Of a stretch of 64,000 bases of DNA, positions 20,683-30,425 are shown piece by piece (position 1 is the first letter of the stretch; each line of letters begins with the position of its first letter). The position numbers were made by a program, and so were the translations under genes. Source of the DNA: Spongilla lacustris. Its lineage: Eukaryota; Porifera; Demospongiae; Spongillida; Spongillidae. The stretch spans positions 2,550,713-2,614,712 of the forward strand of contig OX442415.1 in assembly GCA_949361645.1 (NCBI GenBank), written 5' to 3'. Below the pieces are notes generated by a model, which saw only the letters and a list, made by a program, of their open reading frames with translations, was not told the origin of the DNA and did no database searches.

Positions 20683-21390
20683 TTATCGGCATTTAACAAT
20701 CTGTGAAAGGTTATAAACTTAAGCCGTATTTCAACCGTTTTTTAGGATTTCTACCTATATCGTAGTAAACGTGTAGCAAATAATCATGCGTTTGTATCAA
20801 GTATTCTACATGCAGAAATGAGTTACGTACAGTGCTTACAGACGCAAATACTATACTAATGATGGCTATGATATACGGAGAAATCATTGTATCCATGTCA
20901 CTATGCATGCCAAACTTTGTACGCTGTATTATACTGTAAGCGATAATGCTTACGTACGTTTGGGTCTGGGTACGAGACTATGCCAAACTTATGACCATTG
21001 GCACACTTTCCCGCCATAAGCGAATATAAGTACTGCACATCCATCTGTACGTAGATGCATGTTGCCAATTACGAATCAAACTGTTTCAAGATCACACGTA
21101 GGTATCACTTGAATTTTTCATGCCTGGAAATGCAAAGTCAAACCACATGCACGCTTTTCCAGCTTGATTCGCGCCAACGGTGGTGATTATATCATTGGCA
21201 CGAATCAACTGAGTGGGAAAATGGACACTTAGTTTGTTCAACCGTATCTCTGTAACGGATCTTTTCATGGGCACTTCATGTTTTCTTGCATGTACAGCTC
21301 TCTAATGGGATGAATTTCTTAAGTATTTTCTGTCAAGGCACACGAGTATATTATGTATGTAGTGCAAGAAGGCATGGATACTGCATGCTG
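20683..21390. other. No gene; MITE relics
   Basis: 20964-20978 is a lone GTCTGGGTACGAGAC end. About 21095-21265 contains GATTCGCGCCAA, TTATATCATTGGC and GTTTGTTCAACCGTATCTC, which match the core of the 54.4-55.2 kb foldback family. Confidence 0.45.
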
Positions 21391-21391
21391 T

Positions 21392-21394
21392 GCA

Positions 21395-21428
<34 letters not shown>

Positions 21429-21477
21429 TCTGTGTGTGTGTGTGCGTGTGTGTGTGTGCGTGTGAGTGTGTGTGTGT

Positions 21478-21548
<71 letters not shown>
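21392..21548. repeat. (TG)n microsatellite with interruptions
   Basis: About 155 bp of TG repeats with occasional TATG, TCTG, GCGT and GAGT interruptions. It lies immediately 5' of the LINE fragment. Confidence 0.95.
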
Positions 21549-21549
<1 letters not shown>

Positions 21550-21563
21550 ATGTATGTATGTAT

Positions 21564-22574
21564 GTCAGATATCTTGGCAGTATATTGTCATCAGATTCAT
21601 CTTTATCTTCTGAAATTAATGCTCGTATTGCCAAGGCTGCTTCAGTGTTCAGCTGCTTAAAGAATACAGCTTGGGAAAACTCCAATTTATCAACCAAAAC
21701 CAAACTTGCTGTCTACAATGCAACAGTCTTACCAGCTTTGCTTTATGGGGCAGAGACCTGCCTACAATCTCAAGCGTATCAACACCTTTCATATGGCTTG
21801 TCTTCGACAAGCGCTCAATGTGAATCCTTTTGATCATATCTCGAACGTATCTATTCTGAGTCGGTCACAGTCCATTAGAGCTTCCACTCTCATTTGCCTG
21901 TCTAGGTTAAGGTGGTTGGGCCATCTTTGGAGAATGGAAGACCACAGACTACCAAAGATGATTCTATTTGGTGAACTAACATCTGGCAAGCGGCCACAAC
22001 ACAAGCCAAAGCTTCGGTGGCGAGACTGTGTATCTAATGACTTACAATCTTTCCTGATCCAACCTGATTGGCATGTTGTAGCACTTTCCAGAGATAGATG
22101 GCGTAAAGTGCTAAATGAGGGTGCCAAAACCATTGATGAGTCTCTAAATAACAAATACAAATCTCGTAAAGCATGCCAAAGGGGTCTGTCCTCTCCGTCG
22201 AAGAGCAAATGTAATTTATGCAACAAATACTTCACAAGTGATCAATACTTGCATAGTCACTTCACACAGAAACATGGCTCAAACCGTCTGTCCGCCAGTT
22301 CATCACTTGTCATTCAAAAATGCTTCTCTTGTCCAATCAGGGGATGTACATTTACATCTGATTCTGAGAAAGGTGTCAAAATTCATTCATGCCGCATACA
22401 CAAAGGGCTACTATGAGCGGTGAACATATTCCACCTATCAACACTGCGGTTTCTGCATCATGTCCAATACCAGGTTGTCCATTTTCATCTAACTCCATCA
22501 AGGGTATCAAGATACACCTTAGAAAGTATCACAATTGGTCGAAGTCAGATGTCAACACAAAACTGAATACCTAA
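21564..22574 (+). pseudogene. LINE reverse-transcriptase C-terminus with C2H2 zinc fingers
   Basis: The first frame reads [20 protein letters not shown] and [20 protein letters not shown], the thumb and end of a LINE reverse transcriptase. The frame shifts near 21750. It then reads [38 protein letters not shown] and GELTSGKRP. The tail has a CNLCNKYFTSDQYLHSHFTQ-KH finger and a CPIRGCTF finger. After another frameshift near 22400 a third finger, CPIPGCPFSS...HLRKYH, precedes the stop. The polymerase catalytic core (YADD) is not present, so it is 5'-truncated. Two frameshifts make it inactive. Confidence 0.85.
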
Positions 22575-22667
22575 CAACAGTTGTGTTCTTTTTCAAACTA
22601 GCTCACTGTTATCACTTCATCTTTTCCTTCCCCCAAACGTGTTGTACATGTGCAATGCGATGGCAAT

Positions 22668-22690
22668 TATTATTATTATTATTATTATTA
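22668..22690. repeat. (ATT)n microsatellite
   Basis: About eight ATT units, 90 bp downstream of the LINE stop. It could be the element's simple-repeat tail. Confidence 0.85.
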
Positions 22691-23669
22691 TGTATGTACA
22701 TATGCAGTGGATGGACAGATGCAGCGTAATACACTCCTAAGAAATGGACTAACCACGGTTGTTCAATTCCATTGAAACATTGGAAACTAGGTTTAGAAAA
22801 GTAATATTGAAACGTACTTGCGTCACCCCTTAGCAACCACCCCGACAACGAAATGACCTTTGGAATGTACAGCAAAACACGATAACTATATGTCCTATTG
22901 ACAAGTTTATTGCACAGTGTAGTACTGTGGCCTGTGCACTTTGTATGGTGCTAATCCCGTGCTCGGGCCGCACTCCCACGAAGAACTGTGGCCTTCGACA
23001 ACGGCCTACCTCAAAAGAATACCCCTCAGAAAGAATGGATTTCCCACGACCTCCAGCAAGAAACACCGAAAAACCAACGTGGAAGGTACAGCTAAAGCAT
23101 GTGTGTACCGTTTTTTTGTGTAGGCTAATCGAGAACGATAACTTTTGCGAAGTTATACACGAACAAAACAAGCCATTATTTTAGCGGTTTTCGAGCGTTG
23201 ATAAAGAGTTGTTATTGTTTTATCTTTTTGGGTGGTGGTACAACTGAAGTGATGTTGTACTAAGTGTTAGGAAGTGGTGCTTTACTATATGGACACAAGT
23301 CGTTATATTTAGAGCTTGACATTCATGCATGGTGTGGTACTGGTATGGTGTGGTACTGGGTGAACCCGCTGAACTTTGCATGCTCTCCAAGTAGGCCAAA
23401 TCCTGTAGTTACCTCATGTTGGAAAATACTATTAACTAAAAAAGAATAGTTGACAAACCTAACTGTTCCACAGGTAGGGACTTGCAAGAGGCACTCATCA
23501 GCTAGGAGGACTGCTACATCAACTGCCATATGCATTTCACTTCTGGTAGGGAGATCAACTTCAAATGTACTGGCTATGCAGTGAGCCATCACATCACTCA
23601 GAAGCAGCAGTAATAATTCTGGAGCACATTTCACTTCTGAGGGAGACATGGGCTTTTCTAAGCGGCAGC
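22691..23669. other. No confidently recognised gene
   Basis: Both strands have 60 to 115-codon frames between 22830 and 23190, none with a known motif. The minus frame from 23323 to 23670 continues the Cys-rich frame listed next. Confidence 0.4.
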
Positions 23670-23805
23670 ACTGACACCATGTACTGCCTGACGTTGTCAG
23701 CCGCATGATGATGCACTTAGCACAAACAAATGCATTGCATGGACTACTGGCTGTGAGAGGAGTTCCAAACACAGAGGATGCCAGTGGGGGCCTAGGACAA
23801 TCAGA
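23670..23805 (-). other. RING-like Cys-rich segment in an open frame
   Basis: Within a 191-codon minus frame (23898-23323), the segment reads CSDCPRP, SPCNAFVCAKCI and WCQCC. A CxxC, CxxC, CxxC spacing of this kind fits a RING-type zinc-binding fold. Similar Cys-rich N-termini occur in transposon-derived proteins of cnidarians and sponges. I cannot name the family. The frame after the Cys block is not recognisable and ends without a clear domain, so it may be an exon plus intron or a relic. Confidence 0.35.
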
Positions 23806-25132
23806 ACAGTGTACTGTTGATGTACGTGTATGTGTCTGATAAGTACTCCTGCGATTGATGCATGGGTGTGATGATGTTTTCGTTTGCCTTTGATACATGT
23901 TATGAGGTGAATAGTATATGCCATTTTATTCAATTGTACATCTTTAATAATATTACTTGTACCTTACACTCCTGAGCTCAGCTAGTGAGCTAGCCAGAGG
24001 CGACTTGTCTTTTTTTTTTTTTTTTTTTTTTTTGGAACACCCTTCATTTTTGAGAGTTGTGGTACATCATCGTTTATGTTGACTGATACTGAGCTATAAG
24101 AAGCTGTTCTGCCACCTCCTTGCACTGATATACAGTGTACCTTCTCTTCCCACGATGGTCAGCCACTCGTTTCCTACACATTCAATTTCTACCATGCGGT
24201 AATCCATTTGCCCTACATATTAAGTCGCAAGCGTCATTTATTCATGAAAATGCAAATATCACAGCAAGAGAAAAATTATCGTTCTCGTCTTTTGGTATAC
24301 ATAGCCTTGTGCCCCCATCTTTTCTCTTTACGAAAACGCCAGACTTACCCTGAGTTCTTGCGGGAGCTGCCCGTACAACATCCACAACTAAAGGTCATAT
24401 TCCAATACACGCGCACATAATTTCATGACTTCCTTGTTTACTGACACATTAGACGACTTGAGATCAACACATGCAGACATATTTTAGAAGAGGAATGTTA
24501 GAAGATGTGGAAACTATATTTGGTTTTTAATAAGAGTGTTAATACAGTAAGAAATAGACCTCTGAAAAGGTACGATAAAACGACTGCGATAATGAGCTCA
24601 TTAAAAGTTGAGCCCGTACCGTAAGTTCTTAATACGCAACCTAGTTTCCAACTCCGAACAACCGTCACGGGCTAACTGGTTAACCGCATCAGACATCTGG
24701 TACTTCATTTCCAAATTTATCTACTATATATAAACTGGTACCCTGAGCATTTATGTGTGTGCATGCAGGAAGGCCTTTCGTGAAGTACTTCCAACGTCAC
24801 GATACTACCGTGCGTTACATGCATGTGACGGGACGATACAATAGGCCACGTGTGACCCTTGTGGTTGACCCCTATCCACTATTATAATCACAAGACGAGC
24901 GTGTTCAGGTAAGTGGTTGTAATTTAAAATAGCGACTATATCATTCAGGAACAGCCGTATGGTTCCACCGTACTTATATGTATTACAATGATACGTGCAT
25001 GTAATATTGCTCACTAGCACTGTACAGTTGTAAATCATATATATGTAAGATGGTGGATATATATGTATTTTAACATGTGTGTTTTTTAATCGGTTCTATT
25101 CTATTAAAGAAACGACTTCCATCTCGGTGAAT
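23806..25132. other. No recognised gene; poly-T and possible promoter
   Basis: A 24-bp T run lies at 24010-24033. The stretch before 25133 contains TATATATG motifs (25040-25065) that could serve as the promoter of the FN3 gene. A TTCTATTCTATTAAAG/A splice acceptor near 25109 would put an untranslated first exon upstream. Confidence 0.4.
24010..24033. repeat. Homopolymer T tract (24 bp)
   Basis: Twenty-four consecutive T residues. Confidence 0.95.
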
Positions 25133-25711
25133 ATGTCTAAACCGGGCCGTCCTCAGAACGTACGTAGTTCATCGTATCGTGGGGCAGAACATCTGAAGAT
25201 ACGGTGGAATGAGCCTGCCACCAATGCAGAGTATGTGACGCATTACATTGTAAAATACAAGAAAGCAAATGATTCTAAAGATCACTGGCATACCAGGACA
25301 ACAAGGCGACGTAACAAGCTGTCTGCCATAGTACGTGGCCTCAAACCCGACACAGATTATCGATTCTGTGTGCAATCTGCGAATGGCTGCATTGATGGAG
25401 AAACAAGCGAGAGCATCGAGATGGACACGCGATGGAGCAAGGCTGCCAAAGTGTTTGTGACCCCCGCAGTGGTGGTGGGTGGTGCCCTCGCTACTCCCTT
25501 TGCTGCTGGTGCTGCAATTGCAATGACAACTTGGGAAAGTATTGAACCTCAAAACCCAGTTACAGGTGTTTTGACAGGGGCATTATCTCTTTTTTCTGGA
25601 GTGCTGGGAGCAATAGCTTCAGTTGTAGCTGCCCCTGTTGTGGGTGGTTTTGCTGCACGTGAGCTGCATGATGAGCGCTGGTACTCTTCCCAGTCATCGG
25701 AAGATGAATAG
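25133..25711 (+). CDS. FN3-domain protein with C-terminal Gly/Ala-rich hydrophobic segments
   Basis: This is an intronless coding region of 192 residues from the second in-frame ATG. The first, at 25079, would add 18 residues ahead of a likely splice acceptor, so I prefer 25133. Residues about 4-97 form one FN3 domain: PGRPQNVR start, LKIRWNEP tryptophan strand, THYIVKYKK, and LKPDTDYRFCVQSANG. Residues about 108-135 (AVVVGGALATPFAAGAAIAM) and 147-175 (GVLTGALSLFSGVLGAIASV, then VAAPVVGG) are two hydrophobic, small-residue-rich segments separated by a short polar turn, ending in an acidic SSQSSEDE tail. There is no signal peptide, so the protein is probably cytosolic or inserted as a hairpin into membranes. 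I do not recognise the whole architecture. Confidence 0.8.
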   Translation: MSKPGRPQNVRSSSYRGAEHLKIRWNEPATNAEYVTHYIVKYKKANDSKDHWHTRTTRRRNKLSAIVRGLKPDTDYRFCVQSANGCIDGETSESIEMDTRWSKAAKVFVTPAVVVGGALATPFAAGAAIAMTTWESIEPQNPVTGVLTGALSLFSGVLGAIASVVAAPVVGGFAARELHDERWYSSQSSEDE

Positions 25712-25983
25712 CCACTCTTCTGGGGACCAGATGACTTGTCAATACTTTGCATAGGGTGCAATGATGATTGTATTATGTTATGCAACTAGTTCGGATATTA
25801 TGCAGGTGAGGTGTGCACTAATTCAGAAAATTTTGTCTGGTGCGTGACATAAGGGCACACCAGTCCCTGCAATTGGTGTGTGTGGTCTGTCTCACAGGCA
25901 AGTATCTGAGGATGCATCTAAAAATTGACGTGAGAAACACGTAAATACTAGTTGGGTTCCACATGACTCTTGCACATACAATA
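25712..25983. other. 3' flank of the FN3 gene; nothing recognised
   Basis: No canonical AATAAA is seen close to the stop. It lies between convergent genes. Confidence 0.4.
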
Positions 25984-26403
25984 TCATAACCAATACATGT
26001 AGCATGCATGGCCATGACTTTTTATAAGATGAGCTGTGTGTATGTATGTATATAGGTGTGCTATTGAGCAGGTCCTGTCAGGAGGAGATAAGACAATAGG
26101 GCGAGAAGCCATCACTGAATAGAAGTACTCCATTATGCTCTGACCTCCATTCACTCTCATCTCTCCAAGCTGAGATGAAATATATAGCAATGCCATCATC
26201 ATCACCATCACCATAGTAACGGTTGTGTACCTAACTATAAGGGAAGGGACAGGATAAGTGAAAATTGCAAAAAGACATTACATCTCATTATAGCTCACCA
26301 AGCTGACCAGCTGCTCCCCTAGGTTGTAGACCTCCAGGACGGCATGCAACTGAGTATTGTACTGGTCCACCTGCGAATTGAAAGCCAGAACACTTGCATT
26401 GTC
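25984..26403 (-). CDS. Candidate two-exon 3' end of an unknown gene
   Basis: A 105-nt exon (26403-26299) has a CTGCAG acceptor and a GTGAGC donor. It is open for exactly 35 codons (DNASVLAFNSQVDQYNTQLH, then AVLEVYNLGEQLVSL). The next exon begins at 26169 after an ATCTCAG acceptor in the same phase. It reads LGEMRVNGGQSIMEYFYSVM and ASRPIVLSPPD, then a less convincing tail to TGA at 25984. The helical, coding-like composition and exact phase match support exons. I do not recognise the family and the true 3' end is uncertain. It follows the PARP copy 2 exon on the same strand but is probably a separate gene. Confidence 0.35.
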
Positions 26404-26575
26404 CTGCAGAAAGTGATGACTGTGGTTATCAATTGATGCCTATTGATTTTAATAACAAAAATCACAAGCTAATATATAAACATAATGCCCCGCCCACACC
26501 ATTTGTAGTCCAGTAACAAAATAAAAACTACCTGGGAGAAGGAAAAGGGATGGGGAGGAGGGATGAGGAGGAGAG

Positions 26576-26751
26576 TTAGAACTTCAACTTGAGCAAGTAG
26601 CGTATGCGACATTGGCTCTCCTTGTAGACCAGGTACTAGTACTCACTCTGGGAGAAGCTACTGTTACTATACTGGGGCATGAGAAGGGGTTTTCCCTGGG
26701 GTACCACCACTGTTTTCCCATCCACCTGAATGGTCGTGTCCAACTTGGGAT
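26576..26751 (-). pseudogene. Last exon of a PARP-like gene, copy 2, with in-frame stop
   Basis: This has the same acceptor and text as copy 1. It retains the five codons missing there (MPQYSNSSFSQSEY), so it is closer to the family norm at that point. A 6-bp insertion, TAGTAC, places TAG (26638-26636) immediately after SEY, the motif with the catalytic glutamate. The last strands (YLVYKESQCRIRYLLKLKF) are therefore not translated. The length difference (176 versus 155 nt) is fully explained by +15 and +6. Unless the local duplication reflects assembly of two alleles, this copy cannot form a complete catalytic domain. Confidence 0.65.
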
Positions 26752-26871
26752 CTGTGAGGGTGGGGGGATGAGGGGAAGGGAGGAGTGGAAAAAGAAAGGT
26801 AATGAAGTCAGTATGGTGGCCTAAAGATGACCCAGTAAGGAATGGATAATATTATGCTGAAAATAGTGTAC

Positions 26872-27232
26872 TAGTGCCCAGCCCTGCTGCACACTGAAGC
26901 TAGTGCCCAGCCCACTGAAGCTAGTGCCCAGCCCCCCAGCCCTACTGCACACTGAAGCTAGTGAAGCTAGTGCCCAGCCCTACTGTACACTGAAGCTAGT
27001 GCCCAGCCCCCCAGCCCTACTGCACACTGAAGCTAGTGAAGCTAGTGCCCAGCCCTACTGTACACTGAAGCTAGTGCCCAGCCCTACTGCACACTGAAGC
27101 TAGTGCCCAGACCTACTGTACACTGAAGCTAGTGCCCAGCCCTACTGCACACTGAAGCTAGTGCCCAGACCTACTGCACACTGTCTAGTGCCCAGCCCTA
27201 ATGCACACTGAAGCTAGTGCCCAGCCAGTGGC
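26872..27232. repeat. Minisatellite, 29-bp unit, expanded copy
   Basis: About twelve units of the GAAGCTAGTGCCCAGCCCTA-type repeat, with inserted CCCCCAGCCC and GAAGCTAGT partial units that form a higher-order pattern (two ~70-bp blocks repeated between 26920 and 27060). It ends at CAGTGGCGGATCCA, a hAT-like end sequence. Confidence 0.9.
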
Positions 27233-27564
27233 GGATCCATGGGATCATTCAAATGAATTTTTAAAACCAACGTGCCAAATCGACATGCATATAGCATTAT
27301 AAATGTAAATTGCCTGATCACATATAGAGATGTACAGTATAGGCCCAAGCACATTTCTGTGTCAGGATGTCCATATATCCTGTACATATTGTTGCAATAA
27401 CACCATAGTACCAGTTGTGTACCTCTGCTGTTACAGACATTGAAGAGGGTACTGACTAGCTGCCTGAACTATAAGGGAAGGGATGGGGAGGACTTAAGAA
27501 AGAATGAGGAAGTGAATAAGTGAAAATTGCTAAAAGATAGGCACCTGTGTGGACAAACATAGTG
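27233..27564. other. No recognised gene
   Basis: Begins with the hAT-like end GTGGCGGATCCATGG. No partner end or coding signal was found. Confidence 0.4.
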
Positions 27565-29746
27565 GCGCAATCCTAGGATTGCTCGTGCGCAGAGCGTGGA
27601 TCATGATCAGGACAATCCTAGGATGGCCCTGAGCAGAGCATACATGTAGATCAGACATATCTGTAATACATTAACGAATAATGAGTACATCCACATTACT
27701 TTATATCAAATAACATGCCTTTGCAGTACAAATAAAAGGTCTATGGTGTACAAATACAATTGTTCTCTACTGATGAGACACTGAGCACAGTGAACTGTGC
27801 CATGGTTCAGAACTCTTGAAAATATTTTGAGGTTCATTGCATCTTGATAAGCAGTTCTTCAAGTCTCCCTTTGTACAGTTGCTTGGCAAGCCTGCAATAA
27901 TGCTACCTAATATATGAAATATATTTCCCCCGAGATATCACTTTTCCTCACCATCACCAGTATCTGCAGAAATAGATATGGAAACAAATTATTACATCAA
28001 GATCTTAATTGGCCTTGCATGTATAAATTACTTTTAAAAATTTGATGCCAATCAGCCCAAGACTAATTTCCATTGATTAACTATAATTTCTCTTTCCTCA
28101 AGTCCTTGACTTTGAGGATGCTAGTCTCTCATCAAGAATGGTCAAGTAACCAGGCCAGCTCTTTACAAAATCAGCAATTAAAGTGCAATATTTTGCATGC
28201 ATGGGTTAAACGATTAACTGATCAGCACACTGCAAGGTTCCACCTCCTTGCCCCTTTCCTCTGATTGGCTCTAATTATGAAGAGCAGGATTGGTCCATAC
28301 CTATCCAATCATCAGTGATTAAAATTCACAACTTGAACACACACTTGAGGGCTACTAACAATATATAGGTTAGTACTTTATACCCTGATGTTATATGATG
28401 GATTTTAGTGGCACTGACTATAGATTTTGCTGTAGTGTTTTGAGAACTGGAAAGGGGACAATTGCTGGCTCACAAACTGAATATCAACACCCATAGACCA
28501 TGGAGGACATTCAAAGAATGCTGAATCTATATTTGATAGTGAAAACATACACAGATACATGTGTAGCTACGAAATTACAATTTTCTCTGTACATGCATGA
28601 GTAAGAGTTTTTATTAAAGCGTGGATTTGCGCAATCCCGGGATTGTCCTGCGCAAACCAGGTGGATCCATGGTTTGTACCAGGATCCGGCCATGGTTTGC
28701 GGTACAAACCATGGATTGGCAGCGCAATCCTAGGATTGCTCGTGCGCAGAGCGTGCATGGATCAGGACAATCCTGGGATTGCCCTGAGCAGAGCATAGAT
28801 CAGACATATCTGTAATACATGTAATATATTAGCGATGGGTAACGAATAATGAGTACATCCACATTACTTTATATCTAATCAAATAGCATGCGTTTGCAGT
28901 ACAAATAAAAGGCCTATGGTGTACAAATACAATTTTTCTCTACTGATGAGACACTGAGCACAGTGAACTGCGCCATGGTTCAGAACTCTTGAAAATATTG
29001 TGAGGTTCATTACATCTTGATAAGCAGTTCTTCATGTCACCCTTTGTACAGTTGCTTGGCAAGCCTCACCACTATCTGCAGAAATAGATATGGAGACAAA
29101 TTATTACATCAAGATTTTAATTGGCCTTGCATGTATAAATTATTTAATTTGATGCCAATCAGCCCAAGGCTAATTTCCATTGATTTAACTATCATTTCTC
29201 TTTCATTATGTCCTCAACTTTGAGCTGATCGAGGATGCTGGTCTGTCATCATAAAAAGGAGAGTAACCAGGCCAGTTCTTTACAAAATCAGCAATTAAAG
29301 TTCTCTCATTGTAATATTTTGCATGCATGGGTTAAACAATTAACTGATTTGCACAGTGCAAGGTTCCACCTCCTTGCCTCTCTCCTCTGATTGGTTCTAG
29401 ATCTGAAGAGCAGGATTGGTCCATACCTATCCAATCATCAGTAATTAACCTTGTAGATAATAAAAAATCACAACTTGAACACACACTTGAGGGCTACAAT
29501 ATAGGTTAGTACTTTAAACCCTGGTGTTGTATGATGGATTATAGTTGCACTGACTAGATTTTGCTGTAGTGTTTTGAGAACTAGAAAGGGGACACTTGCA
29601 GGCTCACAAACTGAATATCCACTCCCATAGACCGTGGAAGACATTCAAAGAATGCTGAATCTATATTTGAAACTGAAAACATACAAAGATACATGTGTAG
29701 CTACGAAATTACAATTTTCTCTGTACATGCATGAGTAAGAGTTTTT
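27565..29746. repeat. Tandem duplication of a ~1.03-kb unit
   Basis: Copy 1 (27565-28611) and copy 2 (28722-29746) share their whole order, from GCGCAATCCTAGGATTGC to GTACATGCATGAGTAAGAG. They differ by scattered indels and lie either side of a 110-bp palindrome-rich spacer. Copy 1 has a possible minus-strand terminal exon (27891-27834, LAKQLYKGRLEELLIKMQ after TTATTGCAG). In copy 2 the same codons carry an in-frame TGA, so at most one copy could be used. No other gene is recognised. Confidence 0.8.
28616..28800. repeat. Palindrome-rich element with GCAATCCxxGGATTGC cores
   Basis: The spacer contains several overlapping palindromes: CAATCCCGGGATTG (about 28634), CCATGGTTTG / CAAACCATGG in both orientations, GCAATCCTAGGATTGC (28724-28739) and ACAATCCTGGGATTG (about 28766). 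Related blocks stand at 27567-27625 and 30335-30425. Confidence 0.65.
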
Positions 29747-30334
29747 TAAAATTATTTTTATAACATATGTAATACATGACCTCGTTTGTTGACATTGTCA
29801 TAGAAAATCTTCCACATTCACCAATTTACGAATGCAGATCATGTTTCTAATGCTGGCTGGTGAATAGAGCACATCACAGAATCATAATCCAAGTGCAACT
29901 TCACTCAAAACTTCAAACGGTCAGTACTAGTCCCATTTATAAGCGCAACAAACTAGCTCCCTGATTTTCTTTTTGACAAATACTGCTGTACTTCAGTTTA
30001 CATACTTTAACTTCAAATCATGTATCGTGATAAGCCGGCGCCCATAAGTGCTGACAGTACAGATACGACTTTCACTCACTATCGTGATTAGCGGGCGCCA
30101 ATAAGCTGGATTCAAGCGAAGCCACTGCCGGCACTGGGCCTTTTACAACCATCAATATTCGGGTATTGAGGGAACAATCGATCCGCTCTTAATAATGCCT
30201 ACCAGTCTACGCTCAACGGCTCTGCCAGGCTCTGGCGTACGTATAGTCGATACAACTGTTGTGCCTTCGTTATACATGTATAGCTGAACATTAATTACGA
30301 GATACGCGAGTAGATTATAGGTTAAAACAATTAA
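29747..30334. other. No recognised gene
   Basis: A repeated TATCGTGAT(A/T)AGC(C/G)GGCGCC motif occurs near 30023 and 30081. No coding signal. Confidence 0.4.
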
Positions 30335-30425
30335 GGGCAATCTCGAGATTGCGCAAACAAACCATGCATGGATCCAGGGTTTGCGCAGGACAATCCCCGG
30401 ATTGCGCATATCCGCCACGCTTTGC
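30335..30425. repeat. Third palindrome-rich GCAATC..GATTGC block
   Basis: Contains GCAATCTCGAGATTGC, GCGCAAACAAACCATGCATG and ACAATCCCCGGATTGCGC. It has the same arrangement as the blocks at 27.57 and 28.62 kb. Confidence 0.6.

Larger units (their letters stand above)
26483..27232. repeat. Segmental duplication, copy 2 (partner 19481-20085)
   Basis: This is the direct-orientation copy of the PARP exon plus flanks. The minisatellite part is expanded compared with copy 1. Confidence 0.85.

Noticed and set aside
26903..27097. 64-codon frame with repeated LKLVPSPPALLHTEAS
   Set aside because: Translation of the 29-bp minisatellite.
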